Positions 1 through 8,203 of a DNA stretch of 64,000 nt are shown piece after piece (position 1 is the stretch's first letter; each line of letters begins with the position of its first letter). The DNA is taken from assembly GCF_001071995.1 (NCBI RefSeq), contig NZ_JVNU01000032.1, positions 1-64,000 of the forward strand, read 5' to 3'. The DNA is from Streptococcus sp. 263_SSPC. GTDB taxonomy: Bacteria > Bacillota > Bacilli > Lactobacillales > Aerococcaceae. The translations under genes were made by a program, and so were the position numbers. Under the pieces are notes generated by a model. It did not search any database. It was not told the DNA's origin and was given only the letters and a program-made list of their open reading frames with translations.

Positions 1-156
1 ATGAGCTACAATGAACGATTTGCTTTCTTGCTAGGTTTTGAAGCATCGTTGAAGGCAGTGGAAACTATTACTTTAAAAGAAAGCGATAAGCTCAAGAATG
101 CAGCTCGGAGATTAGATAAACCGCTCGAACAATGTGGACTAATGAGTGCGACTTAA
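1..156 (+). CDS. Small phage protein, possibly cut at its 5' end
   Basis: A 51-residue reading frame opens with ATG at the first base of the window and stops with TAA at 154-156. It cannot be told whether this ATG is the real start or an internal Met. The product is charged, with no transmembrane segment and no motif I recognise. It is the first of a run of short, tightly packed + strand genes typical of the accessory stretch upstream of phage terminase genes. Function unknown. Confidence 0.45.
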   Translation: MSYNERFAFLLGFEASLKAVETITLKESDKLKNAARRLDKPLEQCGLMSAT

Positions 157-170
157 GAGGGTGAATAGTA

Positions 171-653
171 ATGGAAACAATAGAAACACTTAAAAATAAA
201 CAAGAGAAACTGAATATGAAGATTGAACTTCTAGAATATGCAGAGAGCACGTTTCAGGAAGGCGAAGTATTTTGGTTCGTCGATGCCTATGGAAACAATC
301 AACAAGCTCGTTGGGACAAAAGCGCATGGATTGATTCTTGTTTTTATCAAGGACATATTTTTCATACTGAGCAAGAAGCAATTTTAGAAGCTAAAAAAAG
401 AAGATTGATGCATCTTTTTAGAATATTCAGAGATAAATGTAATGATAGATGGAAACCTGATTGGAAAGATTTTAAACAAGATAAATATTATTTATTTTGT
501 TCAATTGTAGAAAACCGCATTAAAGTAGATTGCGTAACTTTGGGTGATTATTTCTATAATTTCGGATACTTCAAAAATGAAGAAGATGCCGAACGTGCAA
601 TCGAATTGTTTGGTGACGAAATCAAAGAATTGTTTGTTGATTATGAGGGATAG
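171..653 (+). CDS. Hypothetical phage protein, 160 aa
   Basis: The frame runs from an ATG preceded by a GAGGGTG-type ribosome-binding site. The protein is rich in aromatic and acidic residues; its first 25 residues could form a short helix, and no signal or membrane segment is visible. No family is recognised. The next gene starts 4 bases after its stop, so it belongs to the same transcript as the genes down to the late regulator. Confidence 0.7.
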   Translation: METIETLKNKQEKLNMKIELLEYAESTFQEGEVFWFVDAYGNNQQARWDKSAWIDSCFYQGHIFHTEQEAILEAKKRRLMHLFRIFRDKCNDRWKPDWKDFKQDKYYLFCSIVENRIKVDCVTLGDYFYNFGYFKNEEDAERAIELFGDEIKELFVDYEG

Positions 654-657
654 GTAA

Positions 658-1023
658 ATGATAACAATTAACGAAATAAAAGACGATGATTTAGTTTTTA
701 ACGAACAAACCCATTCTCAAATATACGCATGCGATTTAAAACGTGAATGGAACTCGTTAAATGAGGATGAGAGAAGTGGTTGGAAAACTTTAAAAGAAAG
801 AACAATCAAATTATCCGTTGGAACTGTATTGGATAGAATATATGAAGATATGGAATGTTCAGATGGCTATGAAGAAATGTTTGTTCATTTATGGAATGAC
901 ACGTCTGAAGAATTTAAACAACGAATGCAAGGGCTGCTTGATGAAATTTCTAATTTCCCAAGTGCGAAAGTTTATGACTTTGATGAAGATATCAATCCAT
1001 TTGTTGATTTGGAGGAGGATTAA
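658..1023 (+). CDS. Hypothetical acidic phage protein, 121 aa
   Basis: This ORF sits 4 bases after the previous stop and abuts the next start (stop ends at 1023, next ATG at 1024), which indicates translational coupling. The product is strongly acidic, ending in a run of Asp and Glu, and looks soluble. No domain is recognised. Small acidic proteins are common in phage accessory regions and some are anti-host or DNA-mimic factors, but nothing here shows that role. Confidence 0.7.
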   Translation: MITINEIKDDDLVFNEQTHSQIYACDLKREWNSLNEDERSGWKTLKERTIKLSVGTVLDRIYEDMECSDGYEEMFVHLWNDTSEEFKQRMQGLLDEISNFPSAKVYDFDEDINPFVDLEED

Positions 1024-1305
1024 ATGGATTTAACATACAGTAACAAATTCAAAGATTACATCGAAGTGCAAAACAATTTAGGATATCCACAAACAATTTA
1101 CAAGTTTCCTAACGGATATGGTGCAAGTGTAATTAAATTCAATTACGTGTACATTGGAATAGAAATTGCAGTATTGAAATTTGATAAAAATGGTAATTGG
1201 AATATCGATTACAGCACTCCAATTACAAATGATGTTATCGGTGGTTTAAGTGAAAAAACCAGAGATGAAGTATTACAGCAGATTTTTGATTTAAAGGAGA
1301 AATAA
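1024..1305 (+). CDS. Hypothetical phage protein, 93 aa
   Basis: ATG follows the GGAGGA ribosome-binding site that lies inside the end of the preceding gene. The 93-residue product alternates polar and aromatic residues and looks like a small beta-rich fold. It has no membrane segment, cysteine pair or HTH. The next gene starts 2 bases downstream. Function unknown. Confidence 0.65.
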   Translation: MDLTYSNKFKDYIEVQNNLGYPQTIYKFPNGYGASVIKFNYVYIGIEIAVLKFDKNGNWNIDYSTPITNDVIGGLSEKTRDEVLQQIFDLKEK

Positions 1306-1307
1306 CA

Positions 1308-1496
1308 ATGGAACTAACTATACATTTAGAAAACGGGAAAGCACTAAGCTTTGAAAATGTAACTATATTGAGAGCGGACGTGGATTTTACAATTTTTACT
1401 TACGTTAGTGTGGAAACAGGTAAAAAGAAAAGAGCAAAATTCAACACACAAAAAATCTGGGGGTGGGTTACTTCGATTGAGGATGATAGTAAATGA
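1308..1496 (+). CDS. Hypothetical small phage protein, 62 aa
   Basis: The start is supported by AAGGAGA about 9 bases upstream. The product is small and basic in its second half (GKKKRAK), with beta-strand-like periodicity and no motif I can name. Its stop overlaps the next ATG by four bases (ATGA), a coupling arrangement repeated in this stretch. Confidence 0.6.
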   Translation: MELTIHLENGKALSFENVTILRADVDFTIFTYVSVETGKKKRAKFNTQKIWGWVTSIEDDSK

Positions 1497-1660
1497 TTAC
1501 AAAAATTAAACAGTTTTTATGCGGTGTATTATACCATCATAAATTAAAGCTCGGATTTGATGTATTTGTTGTAGATTCAGAAGGGGAGCTTTGGTTCGTC
1601 AGTAGATGTGAGCGGTGTGGAAAGAAAATATCAATAAAATTCAAGGAGGATAGTAAATGA
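1493..1660 (+). CDS. Small protein with a CxxC knuckle, 55 aa
   Basis: The ATG at 1493 overlaps the previous stop and the TGA at 1658-1660 overlaps the next ATG, so this short gene fills an otherwise empty gap and is probably real. Residues 39-42 are Cys-Glu-Arg-Cys followed by Gly-Lys-Lys, a single zinc-knuckle-like CxxC; a second pair for a full zinc ribbon is absent. The N-terminus is basic. Function unknown. Confidence 0.55.
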   Translation: MITKIKQFLCGVLYHHKLKLGFDVFVVDSEGELWFVSRCERCGKKISIKFKEDSK

Positions 1661-1893
1661 TAACAGTTTATTCAAAGCCTAAATGTATGCAATGCGAGAT
1701 GACGAAGATGTGGTTGAAACAAAACAAGATTGAGTTTGAGAATGTGGACATCGAAGTGAATCCAGGTGCGTTGGAACTACTCAAACACTACGGATACAGC
1801 TCACTGCCTGTAGTAGTGATTGACGATGAATTGAGCGACGAATCAAAAACATGGTCAGGATTTCAAATTGAAAAATTAGAAGCTTTATTGTGA
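1657..1893 (+). CDS. nrdH: NrdH-like glutaredoxin
   Basis: The 78-residue protein begins with the beta-alpha pattern of the glutaredoxin fold and carries the redox pair Cys-Met-Gln-Cys at residues 10-13. A Ser-Ser-Leu-Pro-Val-Val segment around 48-53 matches the cis-Pro loop of NrdH redoxins. The length is normal for NrdH. Such proteins pass electrons to class Ib ribonucleotide reductase. No nrdE or nrdF lies nearby, so this phage-borne copy would work with the host enzyme (inference). The ribosome-binding site is AAGGAGG inside the preceding small gene. Confidence 0.85.
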   Translation: MITVYSKPKCMQCEMTKMWLKQNKIEFENVDIEVNPGALELLKHYGYSSLPVVVIDDELSDESKTWSGFQIEKLEALL

Positions 1894-1901
1894 GGTGGAT
1901 A

Positions 1902-2186
1902 ATGGAAGATAAATGGTATTACAGATTACGTGCTGGAATCATAGAAAGAGCGGTTGATGATTACAAGATAGCGTTAAGACGATTGCTTTCAAAACGTGTA
2001 GTGGATTCAAATTGGAATTTGAGAGAAACACATTTCAAGAAAATATATCATCAAAAAGCATGGAATATGAAAATGGACTGCGAGCGGTTCTTTTTCAGTC
2101 AATATTTTGATTATTTGTCAGATACCGAAGACTTCGGACCAACGCTAGTCAAAAGGATTAGAGAGGATGTGAAGAATGGGCATTAA
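1902..2186 (+). CDS. Hypothetical phage protein, 94 aa
   Basis: I place the start at ATG 1902 rather than the in-frame GTG at 1890, because GAGGTG at 1893-1898 stands a few bases before this ATG. The product is basic and aromatic-rich (WYYRLR at the start), apparently all-helical, and ends in a helix of mixed charge. No family is recognised. It overlaps the next gene by 11 bases. Confidence 0.65.
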   Translation: MEDKWYYRLRAGIIERAVDDYKIALRRLLSKRVVDSNWNLRETHFKKIYHQKAWNMKMDCERFFFSQYFDYLSDTEDFGPTLVKRIREDVKNGH

Positions 2187-2625
2187 ACATCAATTAAAAC
2201 AAATTCGTTTAATCGATTTGGAAGTAAAATCAAAAATGGAAGAGTTAGACCGCTTGAATAATTCTTTCTTGAAATCTCCGTCTCTAAAAGAAATAAACGT
2301 TCAAGAATCAAAAGTAAGTCTCAAAGACGATGCATACGTTAAAATCATCAATTTGAATGATTACATTAATGACCAAGTAGACAAATTGATTGATTTAAAA
2401 TATCAACTTATCCAAGCGATTGAACAATTAGATAATTCTAGAGAACGAACAATCATTTGGATGAAATATATTTCTTCTAAAGGCTGGGATGAAATCGCTG
2501 AAGAATTGAAAATATCTAAAACAACACTATTTATTCTTCATGATGAAGCTATTAAAAAAATAGATTTAATCTGTACTAAAAAAGGTGTTTCTGTACCAAG
2601 CGATACCAAAGATTCTATGATATAG
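2176..2625 (+). CDS. Phage late transcription regulator with sigma-70 region 4-like HTH
   Basis: The N-terminal two thirds of this 149-residue protein form a long charged helix or coiled coil. Residues about 105-140 (RERTIIWMKY, then WDEIAEELKISKTTLFILHDEAI) read as a sigma-70 region 4-type helix-turn-helix, the layout of the DUF1492/ArpU/RinA group. Family members act as late gene activators or site-specific regulators in phages of Firmicutes. Its place just before a terminator and the terminase genes fits a switch to late transcription (inference). Confidence 0.75.
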   Translation: MGIKHQLKQIRLIDLEVKSKMEELDRLNNSFLKSPSLKEINVQESKVSLKDDAYVKIINLNDYINDQVDKLIDLKYQLIQAIEQLDNSRERTIIWMKYISSKGWDEIAEELKISKTTLFILHDEAIKKIDLICTKKGVSVPSDTKDSMI

Positions 2626-2693
2626 TTATCATGTGGAAAGATGTAAAAAAGACATTCTTTTTTCTCGTGGTTTAAACTCCTTTATTATTTTTT

Positions 2694-2724
2694 CCCTTCG
2701 GGCCATCCAGCTCGAAGGGTTTTT
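2694..2724 (+). terminator. Rho-independent terminator before the terminase genes
   Basis: A 7-bp stem (CCCTTCG at 2694-2700 with CGAAGGG at 2713-2719) is followed by five T. It separates the regulator/accessory transcript from the packaging genes. Confidence 0.7.
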
Positions 2725-2750
2725 GTATGCAATGAAAGAGGTGATGGAAA

Positions 2751-2855
2751 ATGAACGATAAAAGAACATTCGATGATGAGTACATCATCAATTGTTTTCA
2801 ATCGAAGAACTTAGGAGATGGGCAAAGTGGCAAAGTACACAGAATGGCTTACTGA
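2751..2855 (+). CDS. Possible small ORF upstream of terminase small subunit, 34 aa
   Basis: ATG at 2751 follows AGAGGTG at a good distance and a 34-codon frame runs to TGA at 2853-2855, overlapping the start of the terminase small subunit in another frame. The product is polar and has no recognised family. It may serve mainly to couple translation into the terminase gene. It could also be chance. Confidence 0.3.
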   Translation: MNDKRTFDDEYIINCFQSKNLGDGQSGKVHRMAY

Positions 2856-3240
2856 AGAAGGTTTGATACAGATTGAAGGATGGGCAAGAGATGGCTTGAT
2901 AGATGAGCAAATAGCTCAAAACATGGGTATTTCTTACTCAACATTTAGAGAATGGAAAAAGAAATTTTCGGCGATTTCGGCAGTCCTAAAGAGAGGTAAA
3001 GAAGTAGTAGACAGACAAGTCGAGAACGCTCTTTTAAAAACAGCTATTGGATATGTTTACGAAGAAGAAACAGTGACTAACGCAGGAGATGTTGTCGCAG
3101 TAAGAAAATACAGTAAGCCTAACACAACGGCTCAAATTTTTTGGCTGAAGAATCGTAAACGAGGTCAATGGACAGACAAATCAGAAGTCGATGTTACGGG
3201 CACGGTGGTGTTTATGAATGAAGACGACATCCAAGATTAA
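2827..3240 (+). CDS. terS: Terminase small subunit
   Basis: The 137-residue product starts with a Tyr-Thr-Glu-Trp-Leu motif, then an HTH (GLIDEQIAQNMGISYSTF, about 22-39) and a central helical oligomerisation part, as in terminase small subunits that bind the phage packaging site. I choose GTG 2827 because AGGAG at 2813-2817 is 9 bases upstream. The in-frame ATG at 2818 directly touches that AGGAG and would be badly spaced. A stop at 2812 rules out earlier starts. The gene overlaps the large subunit start by 23 bases. Confidence 0.85.
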   Translation: MAKYTEWLTEEGLIQIEGWARDGLIDEQIAQNMGISYSTFREWKKKFSAISAVLKRGKEVVDRQVENALLKTAIGYVYEEETVTNAGDVVAVRKYSKPNTTAQIFWLKNRKRGQWTDKSEVDVTGTVVFMNEDDIQD

Positions 3241-4492
3241 CCTGCCTGCTGTAATCGGCAAAGGTTACGGGACTTTTTGGCGTTCTAGGAATTTTTATCG
3301 TGTAGTAAAAGGTTCGCGTGGATCTAAGAAATCTAAAACGACAGCATTGAATTTTGTGACACGTATTTTAAAATATCCATGGGCAAACATTCTAGTAGTC
3401 AGACGGTACTCTAATACCAATAAGCAATCAACGTACACAGATTTTAAATGGGCAGCTAACAAATTGAAAGTTGCTCATTTATTTAAGTTTAACGAGTCGT
3501 TGCCGGAAATAACCGTAAAAGCAACAGGGCAAAAGATACTGTTTCGAGGTTTAGATGATGAGTTGAAAATAACATCTATCACAGTAGATGTAGGTATTCT
3601 TTGTTGGGCATGGTTTGAAGAAGCTTATCAGATAGAGAATGAAGAAAAATTTAGTACGGTTGTTGAGTCAATCCGTGGAACGTTAGATGCTCCAGACTTT
3701 TTTAAACAGATAACCGTAACATTTAACCCGTGGAATGAAAGGCACTGGTTGAAACGTGTATTCTTCGATGAAAAAACACAAAGAGCGGATACGTTAGCGC
3801 TCACGACTACGTTTAGATGCAACGAGTGGTTAGATGATGTCGATATACAACGGTATGAGGACTTGTATAAAACAAATCCAAGGCGTGCTCGTATCGTTTG
3901 CGATGGTGAGTGGGGCGTTGCTGAAGGATTGATATACGAGAATGTCCAGGTCAAGAACTTTGATAAAGACGAACTGTTGAAAGATAAAGCATATCAGTTA
4001 GCGATTGGACTCGACTTTGGTTTCACGCATGACCCTACCGCTTTGTGTGCGAGTTTGATTAACGAACAAAAGAAAGAAATATATATATTCGATGAAGCTT
4101 ACCAAGTTGGATTGATAACAAAAGACGTTGCGAGTATGATTTATGAAAAGGGATATGCTAAGGCTCAAATAATCGCAGATAGTGCAGAACCGAGGTTGAT
4201 TAAGGAGTTGCAAACGGAATATGACATCTTACGACTTAAAGAAAGCCGTAAAGGAAAAGATAGCATTATGGCAGGAGTATCCAAGTTACAAGGATACTCT
4301 ATTTTTGTGCATCCATCTTGTACGCACATCATGGATGAATTTTACAGTTATTGTTATCAACAAGACAAAGAAGGAAACTGGTTAAATAAACCAGAGGATA
4401 AGAATAATCACTTGATGGATGCGCTCAGATACAGCTTGCAATGTATCGACGGCAATCAATCTAAAATCAAAATGTTCAAAGGAGGTTTTTAA
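3218..4492 (+). CDS. terL: Terminase large subunit (PBSX/Terminase_3 type)
   Basis: The 424-residue packaging motor-nuclease is of normal length. The N-terminal ATPase has the Walker A-like Gly-Ser-Arg-Gly-Ser-Lys-Lys-Ser-Lys-Thr at residues 32-41 and the acidic Trp-Phe-Glu-Glu-Ala (Walker B/catalytic Glu region) at 132-136. The C-terminal RNase H-like nuclease shows the expected acidic residues: Asp266 in GLDFGFTHDP, Asp321 in IADSAEP and Asp401 in NHLMDALR. It translocates and cuts phage DNA at the portal. It overlaps the small subunit gene, as is usual. Confidence 0.95.
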   Translation: MKTTSKINLPAVIGKGYGTFWRSRNFYRVVKGSRGSKKSKTTALNFVTRILKYPWANILVVRRYSNTNKQSTYTDFKWAANKLKVAHLFKFNESLPEITVKATGQKILFRGLDDELKITSITVDVGILCWAWFEEAYQIENEEKFSTVVESIRGTLDAPDFFKQITVTFNPWNERHWLKRVFFDEKTQRADTLALTTTFRCNEWLDDVDIQRYEDLYKTNPRRARIVCDGEWGVAEGLIYENVQVKNFDKDELLKDKAYQLAIGLDFGFTHDPTALCASLINEQKKEIYIFDEAYQVGLITKDVASMIYEKGYAKAQIIADSAEPRLIKELQTEYDILRLKESRKGKDSIMAGVSKLQGYSIFVHPSCTHIMDEFYSYCYQQDKEGNWLNKPEDKNNHLMDALRYSLQCIDGNQSKIKMFKGGF

Positions 4493-4494
4493 AT

Positions 4495-5883
4495 TTGGCA
4501 AAAGTTTTTGTTAACAAGCGAAAAGTAATAACAACAACAAGCGATGTAGTGACTGAAGAAATCGTAACTGAAGCAATTAGGCTTCACATGAGTAAGTTAG
4601 TAAAGAATTATGTTGAAAGCGAGGATATGTATCTCTCTCAGCACGAAGTTTTGAAAATGGCAAAAAAAGATAGCTGGAAGCCTGATAATCGTTTGGTGTT
4701 TAACTACGCTAAGTACATTGTCGATACGTTCACAGGTTATCAGATTGGTGTGCCAGTTAAGATTAAACATGAGGACGAGAACGTGAATGAGTTTGTCTCA
4801 AGTTTCCGTAAAATCAATGACATGGAAGACTCAGAGTTCGAGCTTGCAAAAATGTCAAGCGTGTTTGGGCATGCTTTTGTTTATGTGTATCAAGACGAGT
4901 ATAAACGAACTAGAGCGACATACAATAGTCCGATTAATATGTTTATCGTCCATGATAACAGTATTGAAGAACGCCCTATATTCGCTGTAAGATATACGTT
5001 TAATGAAAACAATCAAACAGGAGTCGGACAGGTTATCACAAACGACGAATTGATTGATGCTACATTTACAACTGGCGGTGCAGTAAGGTTCGGTGAACGC
5101 ACTCAACACATTTACAACTCAATCCCAGTAGTTGAGTTGATTGAAAATGAAGAGCGACAATGTATTTTCGAGAGTGTGAAAACATTGATTAATGCTTTAA
5201 ATAAAGCAGCAAGCGAAAAAGCGAACGATGTAGACTACTTTGCGGACGCTTATTTGAAAGTTCTAGGAGTAGAGCTACAGGAAGAAGACGCTAGTCAGAT
5301 TAGAGAGAATAGAATTTTCAATCTATGGAAGAATGGCGACGGTGCTTTGCCAGAAGTTGCTTTCCTTGAGAAACCAAGTTCAGATACAACGCAAGAGAAT
5401 TTGATTAGTTTATTGAAAGAGTCTATTTTCGCTATCTCAATGGTAGCCAATATGTCTGAGTCTGAGTTCGGTAACTCGTCTGGTACGGCTTTAGCTTTCA
5501 AATTACAGGCTATGGACAATCTTGCTCGGATGAAAGACAGAAAATTACAATCTGCATTTAACCGATTATATCAAATCGTGTTCAGTGTTCCGTTAACGAC
5601 TGTTTATGAGGATGCATGGACAGGATTGACTTACACGTTTACTAGAAACGTACCTAGAAACATTCTGGAAGAAGCACAGATTGTTGGTCAATTATCTGGT
5701 CAAGTGTCAGAGGAAACTAAGCTATCTGTTCTATCTATCATTGATGATCCGCAGAAAGAAATTCAAAGAATGGAAAAAGAGGAAGAGGCGATGGGCGACC
5801 TTGAGACACGATTAGAAAAACAAAAAATCTACTCGGATGCTGAGATTGACGAAAGCAAGAAGGTTATAGCCGATGTTGAATAA
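4495..5883 (+). CDS. Portal protein (SPP1 gp6-like)
   Basis: The 462-residue protein matches SPP1-type portals in size and layout: an N-terminal helical part, a central stretch with KYIVDTFTGYQIGVPV near residues 76-91, and a clip/stem-like C-terminal half ending in a long charged helix. It forms the dodecameric ring at the capsid vertex that holds the terminase and later the head-tail connector. The start is TTG, supported by GGAGG nine bases upstream; no ATG is close. It overlaps the next gene by 11 bases. Confidence 0.9.
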   Translation: MAKVFVNKRKVITTTSDVVTEEIVTEAIRLHMSKLVKNYVESEDMYLSQHEVLKMAKKDSWKPDNRLVFNYAKYIVDTFTGYQIGVPVKIKHEDENVNEFVSSFRKINDMEDSEFELAKMSSVFGHAFVYVYQDEYKRTRATYNSPINMFIVHDNSIEERPIFAVRYTFNENNQTGVGQVITNDELIDATFTTGGAVRFGERTQHIYNSIPVVELIENEERQCIFESVKTLINALNKAASEKANDVDYFADAYLKVLGVELQEEDASQIRENRIFNLWKNGDGALPEVAFLEKPSSDTTQENLISLLKESIFAISMVANMSESEFGNSSGTALAFKLQAMDNLARMKDRKLQSAFNRLYQIVFSVPLTTVYEDAWTGLTYTFTRNVPRNILEEAQIVGQLSGQVSEETKLSVLSIIDDPQKEIQRMEKEEEAMGDLETRLEKQKIYSDAEIDESKKVIADVE

Positions 5884-7228
5884 CGAATACTGGGAAGGTA
5901 GATACCGAGCCGAGGAAAAAGCAAGGGGGTTGGCGGATAAGAGAGTCGCTTTCCAATTGCAGGGAGTCTATCAACAACACGCTAACAACATTCAAAAAGA
6001 AATCGATAGTTTCTGGCAAAAGTATGCTGATAGCGAAGGCATCACAAAATTACAAGCTAAGCAACGAGCGGACAAGCTTGACATGGTAAATGTTGAGTTT
6101 AAAGCTAGACAGTTAGTCGAGCGCGCTAATCGTTTGAGAAAACGTGGTAAGAAAGTAACAAGTGATGATTTTACAAGAACAGAAAACGACTTGATGAGAT
6201 TGTATAACTTAAAAATGAAAACAAGTCGTTTAGAAGTGTTGCAAGCGAATATCAAACTTCATCAGTATGATTTAGCTTTAAGTGAGTTTGAAATCATTGA
6301 CAGGCACTTGGTGGAATCAATCAGACGTGAAAATATATTCAGCGCTGGTGTCTTGAATATGACACTTGGAAGTTATGAAAGTTCAAAAATATCTGCTGAC
6401 TCTATCGTGTATGCCAATTTCAACAATGCAACGTGGTCGTCTAGAGTTTGGGAAAGACAGAACGAATTAAGAAACATTGTTAAAAAAGGAGTTGCTGATA
6501 CTGTTTTAAGAGGTAAAGGCACAAACGTTCTGATTAACAGTCTTAAAAAAGAGTTTGATGTTTCCTATGGTTACGCTAGACGGTTAGCAGTAACGGAATC
6601 AGCAAGGGTATACTCAGAGGCACAGAGTGCCAACTATGAGGCTAACGGTGTTGAATGGTATCAAGTCATGACCGAATTAAAAGCGTGTCCGATTTGCCAA
6701 CCTTTCAACGGAAGAATATTCAAAGTATCAGAGATGGTTCCAGCATTGAACGCTCCACCATTTCATCCTAACTGTAGATGTACGACGGTTCCGCATTTTA
6801 TGATAGATCCAAAGCGCTTAGGGAAAGATACTGAAAAAGAAATAAACCTGAACGGAGATACTATTAGCGAATTCAATGAACGTAAAACTATTGATAAAGC
6901 TATAAAAAGTGGTAAAATAGTAAGTGTATCAGGGACTACAATTGGACACACACCGCCTGGCAAAAGAGGTTTGCCTAATAGTGTAGTTCAGCATAATGCT
7001 ACAAACGGAGATGTACTGGGTAGAACTTACTATGGTGCTAGAGGTTTCAAAACAAAAGATATTCATTTTACAAACCATAAACAACCAGCACGTCATCCTT
7101 ATGGAAAAATCGGAGAACATGCTCATGATTTTGTATTTGACGATGAAGGTAAGTTTGTTAGTAGAAATACTAGGGAATTAACAGACGACGAAAGAAAGGA
7201 GAATCAAGATATATTATGGCGATATTAG
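5873..7228 (+). CDS. MuF/SPP1 gp7-like head protein with C-terminal toxin-like domain
   Basis: Residues 1 to about 310 form a phage minor head protein of the MuF/gp7 family: long helices, then a paired cysteine signature with Cys-Pro-Ile-Cys at 272-275 and His-Pro-Asn-Cys-Arg-Cys at 298-303. After a linker (about 310-360) comes an extra domain of about 90 residues, rich in Gly and His, with the cluster ARHPYGKIGEHAHDF (406-420) and the tail RELTDDERKENQDIL. Plain gp7 proteins end near residue 310. MuF proteins that end in variable toxin domains are known from temperate phages of Firmicutes, and the next gene overlaps it like an immunity gene. The catalytic type of the extra domain is not recognised with certainty; the histidine cluster would suit a nuclease (inference). 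Confidence 0.85.
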   Translation: MLNNEYWEGRYRAEEKARGLADKRVAFQLQGVYQQHANNIQKEIDSFWQKYADSEGITKLQAKQRADKLDMVNVEFKARQLVERANRLRKRGKKVTSDDFTRTENDLMRLYNLKMKTSRLEVLQANIKLHQYDLALSEFEIIDRHLVESIRRENIFSAGVLNMTLGSYESSKISADSIVYANFNNATWSSRVWERQNELRNIVKKGVADTVLRGKGTNVLINSLKKEFDVSYGYARRLAVTESARVYSEAQSANYEANGVEWYQVMTELKACPICQPFNGRIFKVSEMVPALNAPPFHPNCRCTTVPHFMIDPKRLGKDTEKEINLNGDTISEFNERKTIDKAIKSGKIVSVSGTTIGHTPPGKRGLPNSVVQHNATNGDVLGRTYYGARGFKTKDIHFTNHKQPARHPYGKIGEHAHDFVFDDEGKFVSRNTRELTDDERKENQDILWRY

Positions 7229-7443
7229 ATGATTTACAAGCGTTATATGATAATGGATGGGACGCTTCTTTTAATTATAATGGTCAAGTATGTGGCATTT
7301 TTCCTAATTCTGTTTATGATATTGTTGTTGTTATTGCGGACAAAGAATATAGAGCATCTTCTTTTGATGATTTGATTTCTTTGCAGATTGAAGGAAAAAC
7401 TTTACCGGAAATCATGAACGAGGTTGAAGTACAATATGGCTAA
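7216..7443 (+). CDS. Small acidic protein, candidate immunity partner of the MuF C-terminal domain
   Basis: This 75-residue gene starts 13 bases before the end of the MuF gene and is followed by a terminator, so it is made with that protein only. It is strongly acidic (13 Asp/Glu against 3 Lys/Arg), with no membrane segment. Its pattern (NGQVCGI, then a middle strand and EGKTLPEIMNEVE) resembles small proteins encoded beside polymorphic toxins. Immunity function is inferred from position, size and charge, not from a recognised domain. Confidence 0.6.
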   Translation: MAILDDLQALYDNGWDASFNYNGQVCGIFPNSVYDIVVVIADKEYRASSFDDLISLQIEGKTLPEIMNEVEVQYG

Positions 7444-7474
7444 AGCACCTAGAGAGATCTAAGTGCTTTTTTTG
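7442..7474 (+). terminator. Terminator after the MuF/immunity-like pair
   Basis: Stem AAAGCAC (7442-7448) with GTGCTTT (about 7463-7469) followed by a T run. It lies between the head-protein pair and the scaffold gene, where head operons usually read through, suggesting separate dosage for this pair. Confidence 0.65.
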
Positions 7475-7516
7475 TGCTCAGAAATGAGTGAGAAATGAAA
7501 TATCAAAAAATAATTT

Positions 7517-7546
7517 AACCGTATGGAATCCCGTACGGTTTTTTTA
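7517..7546 (+). terminator. Second terminator upstream of the scaffold gene
   Basis: A 10-bp stem (7517-7526 with 7531-7540, one G-U pair, four-base loop) is followed by a T run. Two terminators in about 100 bases isolate the upstream pair from the capsid genes. Confidence 0.7.
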
Positions 7547-7620
7547 TTGTCCAAGCATTGAAGACTTTAAAAGCTATGGAAAATACAGTCGGGGACGACT
7601 TTAAAAATAGGAGGTTCGAA

Positions 7621-8196
7621 ATGAACGAAGAAACACAAACAGTCGAAACGGTTGAAGAACAAAAGGTACCTGCAGAACCTGAAAAACAACCGCAAGACGA
7701 AAAGAAGTACACGGACGCAGATGTCGATGCTATCATCGATAAGAAATTTGCTAAGTGGAAATCAGAGCAGGAAGCTAAGGAGAACGAAGCGAAAAAACTA
7801 CGTGAGATGAACGAAAATCAGAAAGCTGAGTATGAGCGTAAGAAACAAGCTGATTACATTGCTGAACTGGAAGCTAAAATCAATCGTAGTGGACTAGAGC
7901 GAGAAGCCTCAAAAATGCTTTCTGAAGGCGGTATCGTGGCGGATGATAAAATCCTAGGCATTGTCGTTAAAGATACCGCAGAGAGCACGCAGGAGGCTGT
8001 AGAAGGCTTTGTAGCTTTAATAAATGAACTAGCTGACAAGAAAGTCGGCGAAAAATTAAAAGGTAAAACGCCTAAGAAGATGGAAGATACTACCGCAGGC
8101 GAGATTACCAAAGAACAATTCAACAAAATGGGGTATCAAAGTAGAAATGAATTACTGCGAAATAACCCCGAACTATACCATAAATTGAAAGGATAA
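7621..8196 (+). CDS. Capsid scaffolding protein (DUF4355-like)
   Basis: I place the start at ATG 7621, 6-7 bases after AGGAGGT, not at the in-frame TTG at 7558. The 191-residue product is almost entirely charged and helical: an acidic N-terminus, then a lysine/glutamate coiled coil (about 45-90) and a C-terminal region that ends in short helices. This composition and the place directly before the major capsid gene are typical of phage scaffolds, which guide procapsid assembly and are then removed. Confidence 0.85.
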   Translation: MNEETQTVETVEEQKVPAEPEKQPQDEKKYTDADVDAIIDKKFAKWKSEQEAKENEAKKLREMNENQKAEYERKKQADYIAELEAKINRSGLEREASKMLSEGGIVADDKILGIVVKDTAESTQEAVEGFVALINELADKKVGEKLKGKTPKKMEDTTAGEITKEQFNKMGYQSRNELLRNNPELYHKLKG

Positions 8197-8203
8197 TAGA
8201 TAA

